Below, one piece after another: positions 1-8,819 of a stretch of 60,304 nt of DNA (position 1 is its first letter; each line of letters begins with the position of its first letter). Made by a program: the position numbers and the translations under genes. Under the pieces are notes generated by a model, which worked only from the letters and a program-made list of their open reading frames with translations, did not search any database and had not been told where the DNA came from. This DNA comes from Chthoniobacteraceae bacterium (lineage in GTDB: Bacteria; Verrucomicrobiota; Verrucomicrobiia; Chthoniobacterales; Chthoniobacteraceae), in the NCBI GenBank assembly GCA_947479475.1, contig CANJZW010000018.1:1-60304 (forward strand). The letters are read 5' to 3'.

Positions 1-380
1 AGTTTGCGCGCGTGGGATTCTGTTGCAAAAGTGGGGGCTGATATAGGCTTCATCCCAAACCAACACAGCAAAAAGTGGCGTTTTTGTCTATGGGGAATTT
101 CCGTCGTTTATTCCAAGCCTCTTAGCTTTCGAGAAAAAAGAGCCCTGGGGCTAACCCAAGGGATGCCCTTTACGCCGGGCGGATCACCCTTTTTGTGTTT
201 TACATGTCGGCGGGGCTTTGGGTTTCAGCAGGCGGCCAAAAGGCAGGAGTGAATTTTGGCGATAGTTCACCAAAGGCTTTTGATGTGTTTTGAGAGACGA
301 TCTAAACACTGGTTGCAATCAAGGCCAAAGTTTCTAAACAAAAAGCAATCTGAGGATCATACCAAATAGCACCCCGTTTT
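1..380. other. Leading non-coding stretch
   Basis: No gene is recognised here. A TTG-initiated 82-codon frame from base 4 gives a protein with no recognisable motif and no ribosome binding site, so it is not called. The stretch contains one possible terminator and the AT-rich leader of the following oxidoreductase gene. Confidence 0.5.
158..194 (+). terminator. Possible Rho-independent terminator
   Basis: AAGGG (158-162) can pair with CCCTT (187-191), and GCCC (165-168) with GGGC (177-180), with an asymmetric internal loop. The structure runs into five Ts. It would end a plus-strand gene lying before the window. The pairing is imperfect. Confidence 0.3.
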
Positions 381-1733
381 ATGTCCACCCAAAACAAAGT
401 CAGCACGCGTCGTCAATTTTTGACACAAACTACAGCGGCTTCGGCCGGCATTCTGGGTTTTCCCGCCCTGCTCCGAAGTCAATCGCCCAACAGCTTGTTG
501 AATGTAGCGGTGATTGGTTGCGGAGGACGCGGTGCCTCCAACATGGCGGGCATTTTGGGAGAAAACATCGTGGCGCTTTGTGATGTCAACGAACTGAATT
601 TGAAGGCGGCCGCCATTAAAAATCCGAATGCTAAACAGTTTCGGGATTTCCGTAAGTTTTACGACACCATGCGGGACTCGGAATTTGATGCGGTATTGGT
701 TTCAACCACGGAACACACGCATGCTTTTGCGACGCTCCCCGCGTTGCTGCGTAAGAAACACGTCTATTGCGAGAAGCCACTGAGCCGCGATGTTTTTGAG
801 GCAAGGACAGTGGCCGAAGCGGCGCTTAAAGCGGGCGTTGCGACTCAGATGGGAACGCAGGTGCATGCGAGTGCAAACTACCGTCGGGTGGTTGAGCTCA
901 TTCAAGGGAACGCAATCGGCACGGTGCGGGAAGCTCACGTTTGGGTCAATCGGACGTGGGGATGGCAAAGCGACGCAGATGCGAAGGCCAACGGCGACAG
1001 GTTTAGCACACAGGAAAGGCCGACCGAAGCGGAACCTGTTCCTGCCGAACTCGACTGGGATTTGTGGATCGGCCCCGCACCATGGAGGCCGTTTAACAGC
1101 ATCTACATTCCTGGAAACAAGTGGTACCGCTGGTGGGATTTTGGCAACGGGACGATGAGTGACCTTGGCTCCCACTGGAATGATCTGCCCTTTTGGGCGC
1201 TCAACCTGGACGCGCCGCTTTCCATAGAATCGAGCGGGCCCCCGCCCCACGCTGAGATTGCGCCTGCATCGATGACAGCCACTTACCAATATGGCGCTAG
1301 AAACGGACGCGCGCCCGTGAAGGTGGCCTGGTATCAGGGAACTTACAGGCCGCTGCTTTGGGAGCAGAAGCAGATTCCGCAGTGGGCGAGCGGCGTATTG
1401 TTTGTTGGCGACAAAGGGATGCTTCTGGCTGATTACGGCAAGCATCTCTTGCTGCCTGAGAACCAGTTTGTCGACTTTGTGCGCCCCCCGCAGTCCATTC
1501 CGGATTCCGTCGGCCATCACAAGGAATGGCTCAACGCCTGCAAAACGGGCTCTCCCACGACGTGCCATTTTGGTTATAGTGGTCCGCTGACCGAGGCAAA
1601 TCATCTTGGAAACGTCGCTTTCCGGGCGGGCAAAAAGATCGAGTGGGACGCCAAAAACATGCGTATTCCTAATGCGCCTGAGGCTGAGCGGTTCTTGAAA
1701 CGCGAGTACCGAAGCGGCTGGAAGTTGTTGTAA
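381..1733 (+). CDS. Tat-exported Gfo/Idh/MocA family oxidoreductase
   Basis: A 450-residue NAD(P)-dependent dehydrogenase of the Gfo/Idh/MocA family, which typically oxidises or epimerises sugars, inositols and related polyols. The N-terminus is a twin-arginine signal (STRRQFL at about residues 8-14, followed by an Ala/Gly-rich hydrophobic stretch), so it should be exported folded with its cofactor. The Rossmann nucleotide loop is seen as [11 protein letters not shown] near residue 42, and the family catalytic-lysine motif EKP lies in CEKPLSRD near residue 132. The C-terminal half is the usual alpha/beta substrate domain. Secreted members are greatly expanded in planctomycetes and Verrucomicrobiota. 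The substrate cannot be read from sequence. It appears monocistronic and faces the next gene convergently. Confidence 0.9.
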   Translation: MSTQNKVSTRRQFLTQTTAASAGILGFPALLRSQSPNSLLNVAVIGCGGRGASNMAGILGENIVALCDVNELNLKAAAIKNPNAKQFRDFRKFYDTMRDSEFDAVLVSTTEHTHAFATLPALLRKKHVYCEKPLSRDVFEARTVAEAALKAGVATQMGTQVHASANYRRVVELIQGNAIGTVREAHVWVNRTWGWQSDADAKANGDRFSTQERPTEAEPVPAELDWDLWIGPAPWRPFNSIYIPGNKWYRWWDFGNGTMSDLGSHWNDLPFWALNLDAPLSIESSGPPPHAEIAPASMTATYQYGARNGRAPVKVAWYQGTYRPLLWEQKQIPQWASGVLFVGDKGMLLADYGKHLLLPENQFVDFVRPPQSIPDSVGHHKEWLNACKTGSPTTCHFGYSGPLTEANHLGNVAFRAGKKIEWDAKNMRIPNAPEAERFLKREYRSGWKLL

Positions 1734-2057
1734 GTGAATGCGTTCTAACATCGGTACAGCCCCGCTTCATTTTCCCACTGCGGCAAGTTCCGAGTGGGGG
1801 AATGGGGCGCCCGCAGCGTAGTGAGTCAGCGCCGCGTTAGTTCAATGGGAAAGAGAATTGCCTGCAATGAGGCCTCTAAAATAAAAGGTGTGCGTCGCTA
1901 GCCCAGTGAGCCGTCGCTGAGCGTGACCGCCGCTTATCCAGTTGGCCGAGCTATCGCACGCTGGCTGCGACTCCTTTTCCCAGCGTCATCGGCCAATTGG
2001 CATCCTGAAAAACGCGGTACGGTTTTCGTGGGCTTCCTGGACCGTGACGACGAATTT
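1734..2057. other. Convergent intergenic region, no gene seen
   Basis: This 324-base gap lies between two converging genes. A hairpin can form from CCCACT (1774-1779) and AGTGGG (1793-1798), but it has no T tract on either side. A segment near 1836-1870 resembles a tRNA D-arm, but no T-arm or acceptor stem follows. Nothing else was recognised. Confidence 0.5.
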
Positions 2058-3398
2058 CTAATTGAAGGTCGACCCAGCTACCCCCAGCGCTTGAAACATT
2101 TTAAGAGGTGCCTGCGTGGCCTCCTCTGGATCTTTGAACTTTACGGCAGCTGCAGTGGACGGCGCGGGCGCTTTTGGATCGCGGATATCGAAACACGAAA
2201 GCATTTCCTGATCGCGGAGATAGAGCTTTCCATCGGCGACTACCGGATGGGTCCAAATCCTGCCATCAGGCTTCCGTTGGGTGGTTTGGGGTTCGAGTTT
2301 GAAACGTGCACGTTCTTTCCAAGCCTCAGAGGAGGCCTCGATCAATGCGACAGTGCCTGAGGATTCCTCCAACAAATAAAGCATTCCATCGGCACAATGA
2401 ATGGCACCCTTTCCGAGGTTCTTGCTGGTCCATTTGACGTCTCCTGTTTTCCAATCCTGACACGTCCAACCGCCTTTGTCGGAGTAGCCGTAAAGGTTGC
2501 CTTTGAGTAAGATCACACCGCCGTGGTGATTGATCATGTTGGTGTTGGTCCACTGATCGTCCACGGCATTGTTTGCACCCACGTGGACCAGCTTACACCC
2601 CACGCCATACCCGCTGGCCACGTACACGTCGCCTTCGGAGAAGATTGGAGTGGGAATCACAGCGGTGCGCCCGTTCCAGTCCGAAAGCCAAAGTTTTCGC
2701 CCGTCCGTGGCGTCGAAGCCACCAAAATGCTGCATGGTCAGCGCGATATATTGCCGCGAGCCGTTGTGGGTGGCGGCGATGACGGAGGAGTATTGCGCTC
2801 CGTCGGTCCAGTCGGCGGTTTGCCAAACTTTTTTGCCGCTCATTTTGTCGAGAGCCAGCAACGAGCCCTGGGGGCCTCCCGGAATACAGACGACCTTGTC
2901 CCCGTCCACTAGAACGCTTTCGGTGTAACCCCAGCCCGGAACTTTACCCCCGAAGTCTTTCATCGCCGCTGTCCAAAGCGATTTGCCATCGGCGGCGTTG
3001 GCGCAGATAAGGACACCCTGGCCGCTGAGAGCGTACACCCTGTCGCCATCGACCGAAGGGGTGCCACGCGGGCCGTCACCCCATTTGTTTACGAGCACCG
3101 GACCGACCGGAGTAGACCACTTTGGGGCGCCGGTGGCAGCGTCGAAGGCTAAAAGAAGCTCGGTATCATCCTTGAGACCGAGGGTATAAAGTGTGCCGCC
3201 GACAATGGAAAAGCCCGAGTACCCCAGACCCGCCTTGTCGCTGGACCAGAGTTTGCGGGGGCCGTTTGCGGGCCAGCTTTTTAAAAGGCCTGTTTCTTTG
3301 GAGACATCATCAAAGTCTGCACCTCTCCACCGGGGCCAGTCAGCTGCCTGGAGGGAGGTGAGCGCACAGAGAGCCAGAAGGGGAAGCGTTTTTTTCAT
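2058..3398 (-). CDS. Secreted PQQ-binding-like beta-propeller repeat protein
   Basis: A 446-residue protein with a Sec signal peptide (MKKTLPLLALCALTSLQA), so periplasmic or exported. The mature N-terminus ADWPRWRG followed by W-P-x-x-G-P-x-x-L-W is the hallmark of the outer-membrane/PVC-type PQQ-like propeller family (WD40-like YVTN/PQQ blades). Blade-like repeats with the pattern G-x-L-Y-x-L/G-D-x-V-Y-x-x-S recur along the length. Such proteins are abundant in planctomycetes and Verrucomicrobiota, and most are not shown to bind PQQ. Their role is unknown, often near extracellular oxidoreductases as here. It is transcribed away from the neighbouring phosphatase gene and converges on the Gfo/Idh gene. 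Confidence 0.85.
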   Translation of the reverse strand: MKKTLPLLALCALTSLQAADWPRWRGADFDDVSKETGLLKSWPANGPRKLWSSDKAGLGYSGFSIVGGTLYTLGLKDDTELLLAFDAATGAPKWSTPVGPVLVNKWGDGPRGTPSVDGDRVYALSGQGVLICANAADGKSLWTAAMKDFGGKVPGWGYTESVLVDGDKVVCIPGGPQGSLLALDKMSGKKVWQTADWTDGAQYSSVIAATHNGSRQYIALTMQHFGGFDATDGRKLWLSDWNGRTAVIPTPIFSEGDVYVASGYGVGCKLVHVGANNAVDDQWTNTNMINHHGGVILLKGNLYGYSDKGGWTCQDWKTGDVKWTSKNLGKGAIHCADGMLYLLEESSGTVALIEASSEAWKERARFKLEPQTTQRKPDGRIWTHPVVADGKLYLRDQEMLSCFDIRDPKAPAPSTAAAVKFKDPEEATQAPLKMFQALGVAGSTFN

Positions 3399-3514
3399 GA
3401 GGGTGGAACAAGAAGAGGCAATACATAAGCAGAAAAGCCTTTGAGCTCAAGGGTAAGCACGGGCGGTTTACTCGAAGCTTTGCGTAGCAGTCGGCATCGT
3501 TCTACAAAGGTGGC

Positions 3515-4348
3515 ATGCCTTTTTCCGGACTCAGCGACTACCACGTGCACACCCCCCTGTGCCGGCACGCCTCGGGTTGGCCAATGGAAATGGCGGCCCA
3601 AGCGACGGCTCTCGGACTTGCGGAGCTAGGGTTTGCCGACCACAACCCGATGCCGGAACCTTTCGATGACTGGCGCATGCGACGCGAGGAACTGCCGCGC
3701 TACCTCGCCGACGTCCAAGCTGCGCGGGCAGTGTATCCTAACCTTCCTATCAGGCTGGGCTTGGAAGTAGATTTTTTAGACGATTGCGAGGCTTGGTGGG
3801 ACGAACTGCGCACTTTGGCGACATGGGATTTTTGGATCGGTAGTGTCCACTATCTGCCCGGCGGATTGGAGGTCGATAATCCCAAGTATCTTAGCCGCTA
3901 TCAGACGGAGGATCCCGAAATCATTTGGAGCGCTTACTGGAAACGATATGAAGAGTGTATCCGCTCTAAACAGTTCGAGTTCGTCGGGCATCCGGATCTG
4001 CCCAAAAAATTTGGCTACGTCCCGAAGGGTGATTTGCGTCGTTTTTACGAACCTTCCATTCAAGCACTGGTGGACACCGGTCTTGCTTACGAAGTGAACA
4101 CCGCGGGATTGCGAAAAAATTGTCAGGAGATTTACCCTGCGCGGGGTTTTGTCGAACTGGCCTGTGCGGCGGGTGTCCCAGTTCTTATTAATTCGGACGC
4201 ACATGCCGTGGCGGAACTTGGTGCGGGCTTCCGCGAGGCGGTTCGTCTTTTGCAGCAGGCTGGCTATAAGGAAGCCATTCGTTATGAGAGAGGGCAACGC
4301 AGCTTTGTGCCGCTCCCAACTCAGCCCGCGATGGAGTGTCGAGAATGA
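3515..4348 (+). CDS. hisJ: PHP-family histidinol-phosphatase
   Basis: A 277-residue metallophosphoesterase of the PHP family. It is expected to remove phosphate from L-histidinol phosphate, the penultimate step of histidine synthesis, in the cytoplasm. The N-terminal metal motif is DYHVHTPLCRHA (residues about 8-19), with further ligands in GFADHNP and GLEVDF. The C-terminal NSDAHAVAELG motif is typical of HisJ/HisK proteins rather than DNA-polymerase PHP domains. The length fits the monofunctional family. The start is preceded by AAAGGTGG at good spacing. The stop codon overlaps the next start as ATGA, so the two genes are probably translationally coupled. Confidence 0.88.
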   Translation: MPFSGLSDYHVHTPLCRHASGWPMEMAAQATALGLAELGFADHNPMPEPFDDWRMRREELPRYLADVQAARAVYPNLPIRLGLEVDFLDDCEAWWDELRTLATWDFWIGSVHYLPGGLEVDNPKYLSRYQTEDPEIIWSAYWKRYEECIRSKQFEFVGHPDLPKKFGYVPKGDLRRFYEPSIQALVDTGLAYEVNTAGLRKNCQEIYPARGFVELACAAGVPVLINSDAHAVAELGAGFREAVRLLQQAGYKEAIRYERGQRSFVPLPTQPAMECRE

Positions 4349-5199
4349 TCCTGCGCGCCGGACAGAATGTGTTTGAGTTTCCCCGCAGCCCTTTAGTTTT
4401 CGGCTCTCTGATCTTAGGTGCGAGGGGGCCTCATGAAAACGAGAGGGAGCATCTTTCGGCTCAGCTTGCGAAAGCTCGGGCTCTTGTAGACGAAGGAGCC
4501 GACATCATCGCAATCCGTATGGATCTTTGGGCGGTGGGGGAGTGCGAGCTGAGTGAAGCTGCGGAGTGGGCTTCTGTGCGCACCTTTGTGAAGAGTTGGA
4601 GAGAGGCAGAATTCGGAGAGCCCTTGGCCCTTGGGACGCGCCGCTTACATGTTGCCGAGATGGCGCTGGCCATTGGCATCGAGTTTTTATTCGAGCCGGG
4701 GTCGGCCTTGTGTACGCCCGCGTCTTCCGGGGAATCCTACGCGCGTCTGTGTGCCAAATATGGGGCCGCGCTTGTTATTTGTTATTTTATCGAAGGCGGG
4801 GCCAAGGCCGGTGTGACGGCGGACGCGAGGGATGAAGTCGCGTTGGCTGAGGATTTTTTTGAGGTGAAGCTCCGCTGTATTTTGGATGAGGGGCTAACCA
4901 AGGAGTCTGTGGTTCTTTGCGTGCAGCTTGGATCCGAGACTGACTCTGGCAATAGGTTATGGGTGCACGCGCAGCTTGGCCGTTTTCACCGGTTTGAGCG
5001 GCCACTTCTTCTGTTTATTTCTCGCGGCGTTTCTAACGAGACGTTCGATGGTAATTTTGCGGAGTTGGTCGAGCGGGAGGCTGCTGGGATGGTGTCGAAG
5101 ATGGTCCGGGGCGTCATGGCAGGCGTGCAGATGTTTTGCGGCGAGCCCGTAAAAGCGGCTGCGGAGGCGGTTCGAACAGTGGCCGCGCTTCTTGCGTAG
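4345..5199 (+). CDS. Dihydropteroate synthase-like protein with lost active site
   Basis: A protein of about 284 residues that I align by eye along its whole length with FolP, the TIM-barrel enzyme joining pABA to dihydropterin pyrophosphate. Secondary-structure landmarks keep order and spacing: DEGADIIAIRMDLW where FolP has a GA-x-IIDVGGEST motif, RFHRFERPLLLFISRG where FolP has FHHFNLPLLVGMSRKS, and a C-terminal MAGVQMFCGEP where FolP has GAHIIRVHDV. The catalytic residues are absent: no NVTPDSF, no Asp in the pterin pocket, SRG instead of SRK, no RxH. It is therefore probably a pseudoenzyme or has a new ligand. The ATG at 4345 overlaps the hisJ stop as ATGA and was preferred over the GTG at 4336. 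Its function is unknown. Confidence 0.7.
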   Translation: MILRAGQNVFEFPRSPLVFGSLILGARGPHENEREHLSAQLAKARALVDEGADIIAIRMDLWAVGECELSEAAEWASVRTFVKSWREAEFGEPLALGTRRLHVAEMALAIGIEFLFEPGSALCTPASSGESYARLCAKYGAALVICYFIEGGAKAGVTADARDEVALAEDFFEVKLRCILDEGLTKESVVLCVQLGSETDSGNRLWVHAQLGRFHRFERPLLLFISRGVSNETFDGNFAELVEREAAGMVSKMVRGVMAGVQMFCGEPVKAAAEAVRTVAALLA

Positions 5200-5244
5200 G
5201 CTTCTGCTTTTCAGGAGCCCTTCATCCGGGTACGTTTTTACTGG

Positions 5245-5994
5245 ATGAAACTCATTTCTTGGAACGTCAACGGGCTGCGCGCCGTGATGCGCAAAAATTT
5301 CGCTGAATTTCTCACAGCCGAGGCGCCCGACATTCTGGCTCTACAGGAGACCAAGTGTACGGAGGCCGATGTGGTTCCTGATTGGCCGGGATACTCAGCT
5401 TTTTTCAACAGTGCCGAAAAAAAGGGATACTCGGGAACGGCGATTCTAAGCCGGATCCCCCCTTTGTCCGTGAGCACTGGCATTGGGATTGCGGAGCACG
5501 ATAAAGAAGGGCGTGTCCTGACGGCGGAGTTTGAATCGTTTTATTTCGTTTGCGTTTATGTACCCAATTCCCAGCGGGAGTTGGCCCGACTTCCCTACCG
5601 CCAAGATTGGGACAGGGTTTTCCTTTCTTACTTGAAGGGTCTTGAGGAGCGCAAGCCGGTCATCTGTTGCGGCGATTTAAATGTGGCCCACGAGGAACGC
5701 GACTTGGCCCGGCCAAAGGACAACACGCGAAACCACGGGTTCACGGCGGAGGAACGCTCGGGTTTCAACGCGATGATGGAAGCCGGTTTTGTGGACACAT
5801 TCCGCGCCTTTGAGCCCAATGGCGGCCACTACACTTGGTGGAGTCCCATGAGCAAAGCACGCGAGCGCAACATCGGCTGGCGCATCGACTATTTTCTAGC
5901 GAGCGGCACCCTGCGCTCCCGGTTGGCGGGCGCCTCGATTTTGAGCGGCGTGACGGGTTCGGACCATTGTCCGGTTACCTTGCAGCTCAGTTAG
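5245..5994 (+). CDS. xth: Exodeoxyribonuclease III / AP endonuclease
   Basis: A 249-residue member of the Mg-dependent exonuclease III family, cutting DNA at abasic sites and degrading 3' ends in base-excision repair in the cytoplasm. Family motifs are in order: MKLISWNVNGLRA at the N-terminus, the metal-binding glutamate in LALQETKC, CVYVPNS, GDLNVAHEERDLARP with the catalytic Asp and Asn, WRIDYFLAS, and the terminal GSDHCPV with the Asp-His pair. The length is standard. No clear Shine-Dalgarno sequence precedes the ATG. The gene lies 45 bases after the DHPS-like gene and may be cotranscribed with it, although there is no functional link. Confidence 0.93.
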   Translation: MKLISWNVNGLRAVMRKNFAEFLTAEAPDILALQETKCTEADVVPDWPGYSAFFNSAEKKGYSGTAILSRIPPLSVSTGIGIAEHDKEGRVLTAEFESFYFVCVYVPNSQRELARLPYRQDWDRVFLSYLKGLEERKPVICCGDLNVAHEERDLARPKDNTRNHGFTAEERSGFNAMMEAGFVDTFRAFEPNGGHYTWWSPMSKARERNIGWRIDYFLASGTLRSRLAGASILSGVTGSDHCPVTLQLS

Positions 5995-6076
5995 CCTAGA
6001 ACGCTAGAGGATAAGAGGCGCACTTATTTGCGACTCCTCAGAAGCGATGAGAGAGGAGCGGGCACGGCTCCGTTGA

Positions 6077-6110
6077 GACTCTTTAGACGTCGCCTGCTGT
6101 ACAAAGAGTC
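6077..6110. repeat. Inverted repeat between converging genes
   Basis: GACTCTTT (6077-6084) and AAAGAGTC (6103-6110) form perfect 8-base arms around an 18-base loop, between the exonuclease gene and cheR. There is no T tract directly after either arm, so a terminator role is only possible. Confidence 0.35.
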
Positions 6111-6167
6111 CGACCCTCATTCGCATCCCATCGAGCCTTGGGCACACGCAGAGCGGTGAAACTTCTT

Positions 6168-6986
6168 CTACGCTTCGGGATTCCTGTAACAAGTCGCTTT
6201 GTCTGAAACAACGCGTTGGAAGGCGTCATCAAGGTTCAGAGTCGTTTCTGCTCCACCCAAAAAGAGATAACCGCCTGGGCGGAGCAGTCGGCGAATTTTA
6301 CCGAGGATGGTTTTCTTCGTCTCTACGTCGAAGTAAATGAGGACGTTCCTGAGGAAGACCACGTCCATGGCAGGCATGAAGGGCCAGGTGCTCATGAGGT
6401 TGAGTTCTTGAAAAACGACTTTCTTGCGCAGCATCGGATCGAACTCCCAGGATTCTCCATTTCGTTTGAAATACTTGACCAAAAGAGGCGCGGGCAGGCC
6501 GCGATTGACTTCCAATTGGCTATATTTACCCGACTGGGCCTGTGCGAGGACTTCTGTGGAAAGGTCGGTGGCGATGAAGTTGAAGTTCCACTGGAAAATT
6601 TCCGGGAAGTTTTCAGCGATGGTCATGAGGACGCTGTAGGACTCCTGTCCGCTGGAGGCGGCGCCGCACCAGAAATTAAGCTGGCGCTCTGGGCGCCTTT
6701 TTTGGACGAGCTCGGGAAGAATGGTTTTTTTAAGAGCCTCGAAGGGGTGCAAGTCTCTAAAAAAAGAAGTTTCGTTTGTGGTCATTGCATCGACGACGCG
6801 TCGATGCAGATCGCTTCCCGGTTTAGCGCGAAGACGTTCTACTAAGATATCGATACTCTCGATTTTCTCCCTCCGGGCAAGCGTTGTTAGCCGTGATTCG
6901 ACAAGGTATTCCTTGCCCGGTTCGATCACTATGGCTGCCTGGGTGCGGACATAATTGCGAACGTAATCAAAGTCAGCAGATTTCAT
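6168..6986 (-). CDS. cheR: CheR chemoreceptor methyltransferase
   Basis: A 272-residue S-adenosylmethionine-dependent methyltransferase that methylates glutamates on chemoreceptor helices for adaptation. The N-terminal all-helical CheR_N domain is followed by TNETSFFRD and then the SAM-binding core WCGAASSGQESYSV. Near the end is FLRNVLIYFD, the typical NV-IYF motif. The length matches stand-alone CheR without a TPR extension. The start overlaps the cheB stop by four bases (ATGA type), so cheB and cheR are translationally coupled. None of the four receptors in the window ends in the NWETF-like CheR tether, so methylation must work without it. Confidence 0.95.
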   Translation of the reverse strand: MKSADFDYVRNYVRTQAAIVIEPGKEYLVESRLTTLARREKIESIDILVERLRAKPGSDLHRRVVDAMTTNETSFFRDLHPFEALKKTILPELVQKRRPERQLNFWCGAASSGQESYSVLMTIAENFPEIFQWNFNFIATDLSTEVLAQAQSGKYSQLEVNRGLPAPLLVKYFKRNGESWEFDPMLRKKVVFQELNLMSTWPFMPAMDVVFLRNVLIYFDVETKKTILGKIRRLLRPGGYLFLGGAETTLNLDDAFQRVVSDKATCYRNPEA

Positions 6987-8104
6987 GAAGCGGTCGTGGG
7001 AAGCGGGGGGAAGGAGCGGATGGCGGGTGCGGAAGCACCGGCATGGATGCGTGTTAAAATTTCGGGAGCCAGTTCCTTAAGCGGCAGAACTTTGTCGGCT
7101 AGGCCGGCGTTACTCACTGCGCCGGGCATGCCCCAGACGACACTCGAGGCCTCGTCCTGAACCAGGACCTGGCCGCCTGCGGCGGTAATTGCCTCGCAAC
7201 CTTTCAGCCCATCCTGGCCCATGCCCGTGAGAATGACGGAAAGCACCCTGGATCCGTACGATTTCGCAACCGAGCGGAACAAAACGTCGACGGCGGGCCG
7301 GCAGGAGTTTTCCGGGCGCCCTTCGTGCAGGTGAAGGATGACTCCATCGCGCACGCGTTCCGTTTCCATATGGAAGCCGCCCGGGGCGACCCATAACTGG
7401 CCCGGCCGGATCAATTGGCCGGCGACCCCTTCCTGGCATTTGAAGCCGGAAATGGCTCCCAAACGCTCCGCCAAGAGGCGGGTAAAAAGAGGTGGCATGT
7501 GCTGGACGACCACCACAGGCACCGGAAAGTTTTTGCCAAGGGCGGGCATTAACTCCGCCAATGCGTTGGGGCCGCCTGTCGACACACCAATCGCAAGGAT
7601 ATCAACGCCAGCAGACGAAGTTGATTCACGGGAAATTCGCAATAAACGGTTTTCTGGCTTCAGATCAGAACCCTGGGTAGGTGCGACGGGACTTTTCCGG
7701 CCGCAAAGCGCTTTGATTTTTGGAATGAGTTCCTCGCGGATTTTCCCCATGCCTTCGATGACGCTGCCTACGTTTGCCGGTTTGGTGACGTAGTCGCTGG
7801 CACCCAGTGAGAGCGCATCCATCGTCGCACTCGAACCACGCTCAGTCAAAGTGCTGAACATGATGATGGGCAACTTCGGATGTGTTTTCCGCAGTGCTTT
7901 GAGGGTTTCGATGCCATCCATCACGGGCATCTCCATATCAAGTGTGATGAGATCCGGATGGAGCTGCTGGACCTTTGGAATGGCGAGTTCGCCATTGCCC
8001 GCCATTCCCACCACTTCGATCTGGGGATCTTCTTTAAGAAGATCTGACAAAAGTCGCCTGATCACGGCGGAATCGTCAACGATGAGGACTCGGATTTTAT
8101 CCAT
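6983..8104 (-). CDS. cheB: CheB protein-glutamate methylesterase
   Basis: A 373-residue response-regulator methylesterase that removes receptor methyl groups and deamidates receptors. The receiver domain occupies about residues 1-125, with acidic pocket VDDS and phospho-acceptor Asp56 in LITLDMEMPVMDG. The catalytic domain carries the serine motif GVSTGGPNAL, the histidine in VVVVQHMPP and the aspartate in GMGQDGLKG, completing the Ser-His-Asp triad. The C-terminus ends in a short Ser/Thr/Pro-rich tail. It is 70 bases downstream of cheY and overlaps cheR, fitting one minus-strand transcript cheA-cheW-MCP-cheY-cheB-cheR. Confidence 0.95.
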   Translation of the reverse strand: MDKIRVLIVDDSAVIRRLLSDLLKEDPQIEVVGMAGNGELAIPKVQQLHPDLITLDMEMPVMDGIETLKALRKTHPKLPIIMFSTLTERGSSATMDALSLGASDYVTKPANVGSVIEGMGKIREELIPKIKALCGRKSPVAPTQGSDLKPENRLLRISRESTSSAGVDILAIGVSTGGPNALAELMPALGKNFPVPVVVVQHMPPLFTRLLAERLGAISGFKCQEGVAGQLIRPGQLWVAPGGFHMETERVRDGVILHLHEGRPENSCRPAVDVLFRSVAKSYGSRVLSVILTGMGQDGLKGCEAITAAGGQVLVQDEASSVVWGMPGAVSNAGLADKVLPLKELAPEILTRIHAGASAPAIRSFPPLPTTAS

Positions 8105-8174
8105 GATGCCGTTAAAACCGATTCACTCGGAAGTTTACTAGGAGGAGTCTAAGGGTGGAAAGCTGCGTGGAGAC

Positions 8175-8540
8175 TCAGAGAACTCCCATGATCAGGAGTT
8201 TTTCGTGAAGAAGTTCCTTGGTGAAAGGCTTCATCAGATACTCGTTGGCACCGGCAGAAAGAGCCTTTTGAACCTGTTCAATGGAGGACTCGGTGGTGAC
8301 CATCATGACCTTGATATGGGAGAGCAGGACATTCGCGCGGACTGCACAGAGCAGTTCGTACCCGTTCATGATGGGCATGTTCCAGTCAACAAGCATGAGG
8401 TCGACGTTTTCTCCATGGTAAAGGCGTTCGATAGCCTCCTGGCCATCACCGGCTTCGAGAATGTCAAACTCAAGCTCCCGGAGCAGCTTGCTCAGGATCA
8501 TTCGAACCATCTTGGAGTCGTCTACGATTAGAGCACGCAT
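8175..8540 (-). CDS. cheY: CheY-like single-domain response regulator
   Basis: A 121-residue receiver-only protein. The acidic pair Asp7/Asp8 sits in IVDDSKMVRMIL, the phospho-acceptor is Asp52 in LMLVDWNMPIMNG, the conserved Thr is in MMVTTESS, and the lysine is in LMKPFTKE. There is no output domain. It is expected to take phosphate from the CheA encoded upstream and carry the signal to a motor or other effector. No flagellar genes are nearby, so the target is not known. It sits between the PAS-MCP and cheB. A second, divergent CheY is encoded at 21704-22102. Confidence 0.92.
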   Translation of the reverse strand: MRALIVDDSKMVRMILSKLLRELEFDILEAGDGQEAIERLYHGENVDLMLVDWNMPIMNGYELLCAVRANVLLSHIKVMMVTTESSIEQVQKALSAGANEYLMKPFTKELLHEKLLIMGVL

Positions 8541-8819
8541 GGAGTCACTTTGAGAAAAGACGTCTGACTACTGTCAGGGCAAACCGGGATATTTTACCTC
8601 TCTCAACGGAGGGGCGAACCGGAAGCGTATTTGAAAAAGGAGGTCGGATCACTTTTTGGGTGGGGGTTGAAATGAAGCGCCGGAACCATAGAGACAGTAA
8701 GGCGCGCTTTCAACCACTACCCTTGAGTGAGCCGTTCTTTGAGAAAGGCCTCCCCGCGGGGTGTACCCAGCGGGAAGGCCATTGAATCAGAGGAGGTGGC
8801 CCGGAAGATTTTCGCGGAG

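Noticed and set aside
702..1751. A 349-codon open frame on the minus strand
   Set aside because: It lies opposite the Gfo/Idh gene, encodes an Arg/Pro-rich sequence without motifs and is a shadow of the GC-rich coding strand.
1836..1895. tRNA-like segment containing TAGTTCAATGGG
   Set aside because: It matches a D-arm only; there is no T-arm, acceptor pairing or anticodon stem.
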